From Treponema sp. (GTDB lineage: Bacteria > Spirochaetota > Spirochaetia > Treponematales > Treponemataceae): DNA of 6,985 bases. The notes beneath the pieces were generated by a model. The model was not told the origin of the DNA. It saw nothing but the letters and a program-made list of their open reading frames with translations, and searched no databases. Where the stretch lies: NCBI GenBank assembly GCA_003455655.1, contig DMQP01000170.1, positions 1-6,985 of the forward strand, written 5' to 3'. Shown in pieces: positions 6,471 to 6,985 of the stretch. A program made the position numbers and the translations under genes. Positions within the stretch are counted from its first letter, which is position 1; every line of letters starts with the position of its first letter.

Positions 6471-6505
6471 AAAAAAAGGCTGCCTGTTTTGTACAGACAG
6501 CCTTT
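6471..6505 (-). terminator. Intrinsic terminator of the GH94 gene
   Basis: Read on the minus strand, a 13-base-pair stem (arms 6493-6505 and 6475-6487, with one G-U pair) closes a 5-base loop and runs into seven T (6477-6471). It begins about 45 bases after the GH94 stop codon and separates that gene from the transporter unit. On the plus strand the same stem has a C-A mismatch and no following T-run of use, so it acts leftward. Confidence 0.9.
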
Positions 6506-6550
6506 GTGTCATTCCCAAGGGTATGACCGTTTTCGGAAATTGCTTTTTAC

Positions 6551-6985
6551 TTAGGCAACGGTTGCTACCAAGTAAACGTCTTTTGTTCCCTTAGTTGCAT
6601 TAACCAATGTTCCTCCTACAGAACCTGTTGCCAAAGCTTTCTTTGTAGTTGCTTCGTCAGTTGCAAAGGTTTTGTCGGTCAGAGTCAGGGTTACTTTTCC
6701 TTCGTTGTTTTTGTTTACAACATTGATGTGGTAAGTAACTCCACGGAACACACGAGTAATTTCTGCTTTCTTTACATGAGAAGGCAGACGAGGTTCAATG
6801 CGCAGACCGTCAAATTCTGGGCGTACACCGCAGATGTACTGGCTTAATGCAACAAAGTTCCATGCGGCGGTTCCTGTAAGCCAGCTGTTCTTTGCTTCAC
6901 CAAAGCGGCGTGCGGTTTTACCTGCAATCATCTGAGCGTATACATAGGGTTCTGTGCGATGGATTTCGCTGATGTCTTCAAGATA
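6551..6985 (-). CDS. GH94 family glycoside phosphorylase, C-terminal part (5' end outside window)
   Basis: The last 144 residues of a much larger gene are visible, with the stop TAA at 6551-6553. The motifs [29 protein letters not shown] and [13 protein letters not shown], in this order, are hallmarks of the C-terminal end of cellobiose/chitobiose phosphorylase-like enzymes (GH94, once GH36-type). Such enzymes split a beta-linked disaccharide or oligosaccharide with phosphate to give a sugar 1-phosphate. The catalytic acid and the substrate-defining loops lie outside the window, so the substrate cannot be told. Family members are commonly about 800 residues. The final 55 residues (from about [13 protein letters not shown]) are rich in Thr, Ala, Val and Lys and do not resemble the ends I know, which usually form a short beta-sandwich closing strand. 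The gene is followed by a strong terminator. Confidence 0.92.
   Translation of the reverse strand, partial: YLEDISEIHRTEPYVYAQMIAGKTARRFGEAKNSWLTGTAAWNFVALSQYICGVRPEFDGLRIEPRLPSHVKKAEITRVFRGVTYHINVVNKNNEGKVTLTLTDKTFATDEATTKKALATGSVGGTLVNATKGTKDVYLVATVA

Noticed and set aside
6417..6518. 34-residue N-terminal extension of the transporter
   Set aside because: It would translate through the terminator hairpin of the preceding gene. The ATG at 6416 begins directly at the first membrane segment.
1..6985. Mobile element, phage, toxin-antitoxin, CRISPR or defence system
   Set aside because: No transposase, integrase, repeat array, terminal repeats or paired small genes are visible, and codon use looks even throughout.

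Overview
This window reads as a compact stretch of chromosome from a spirochaete, most likely a carbohydrate-using Treponema. That assignment is an inference from protein character: the ClpP active-site variant, a UPF0158-GNAT fusion, a helicase-free DbpA-type RNA-binding protein, a lipoprotein signal peptide and a GH94 phosphorylase. It does not rest on a marker gene. The DNA is moderately AT-rich and almost entirely coding. No tRNA, rRNA, insertion sequence, phage gene or CRISPR array is visible.

Left half (1-3328, + strand). Five genes follow one another with gaps of 18, 8 and 11 bases and then an overlap, which suggests one transcription unit: the 3' end of an unrecognised gene, a ClpP-type protease subunit, a UPF0158-GNAT fusion, a DbpA-type RNA-binding protein with a strikingly regular arginine linker, and a GloB-like metallo-beta-lactamase-fold hydrolase. 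Proteolysis, putative acetylation and RNA binding sit side by side. A shared housekeeping or stress role is possible but not shown by the sequence.

Right half (3316-6416, - strand). Three genes run leftward: a Na+/phosphate-cotransporter-family membrane protein with a PhoU-like tail, a small lipoprotein of unknown family, and a YfcE-like metallophosphoesterase. The lipoprotein stop and phosphoesterase start share GTGA, with a good Shine-Dalgarno sequence just upstream. The unit meets the + strand unit tail to tail, and the last genes of the two units overlap by 13 bases with no terminator between them.

Right edge (6417-6985). The 3' end of a GH94 (cellobiose/chitobiose phosphorylase-like) gene is followed by a strong intrinsic terminator. 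Between that terminator and the transporter start lies a short leader holding a perfect 6-5-6 inverted repeat, a candidate operator.

The items most worth a second look are the arginine-every-third-residue linker next to a solo DbpA RRM, the UPF0158-GNAT fusion, the transporter-lipoprotein-phosphoesterase cassette with its operator-like repeat, and the convergent gene overlap. No wholly new system is demonstrated.
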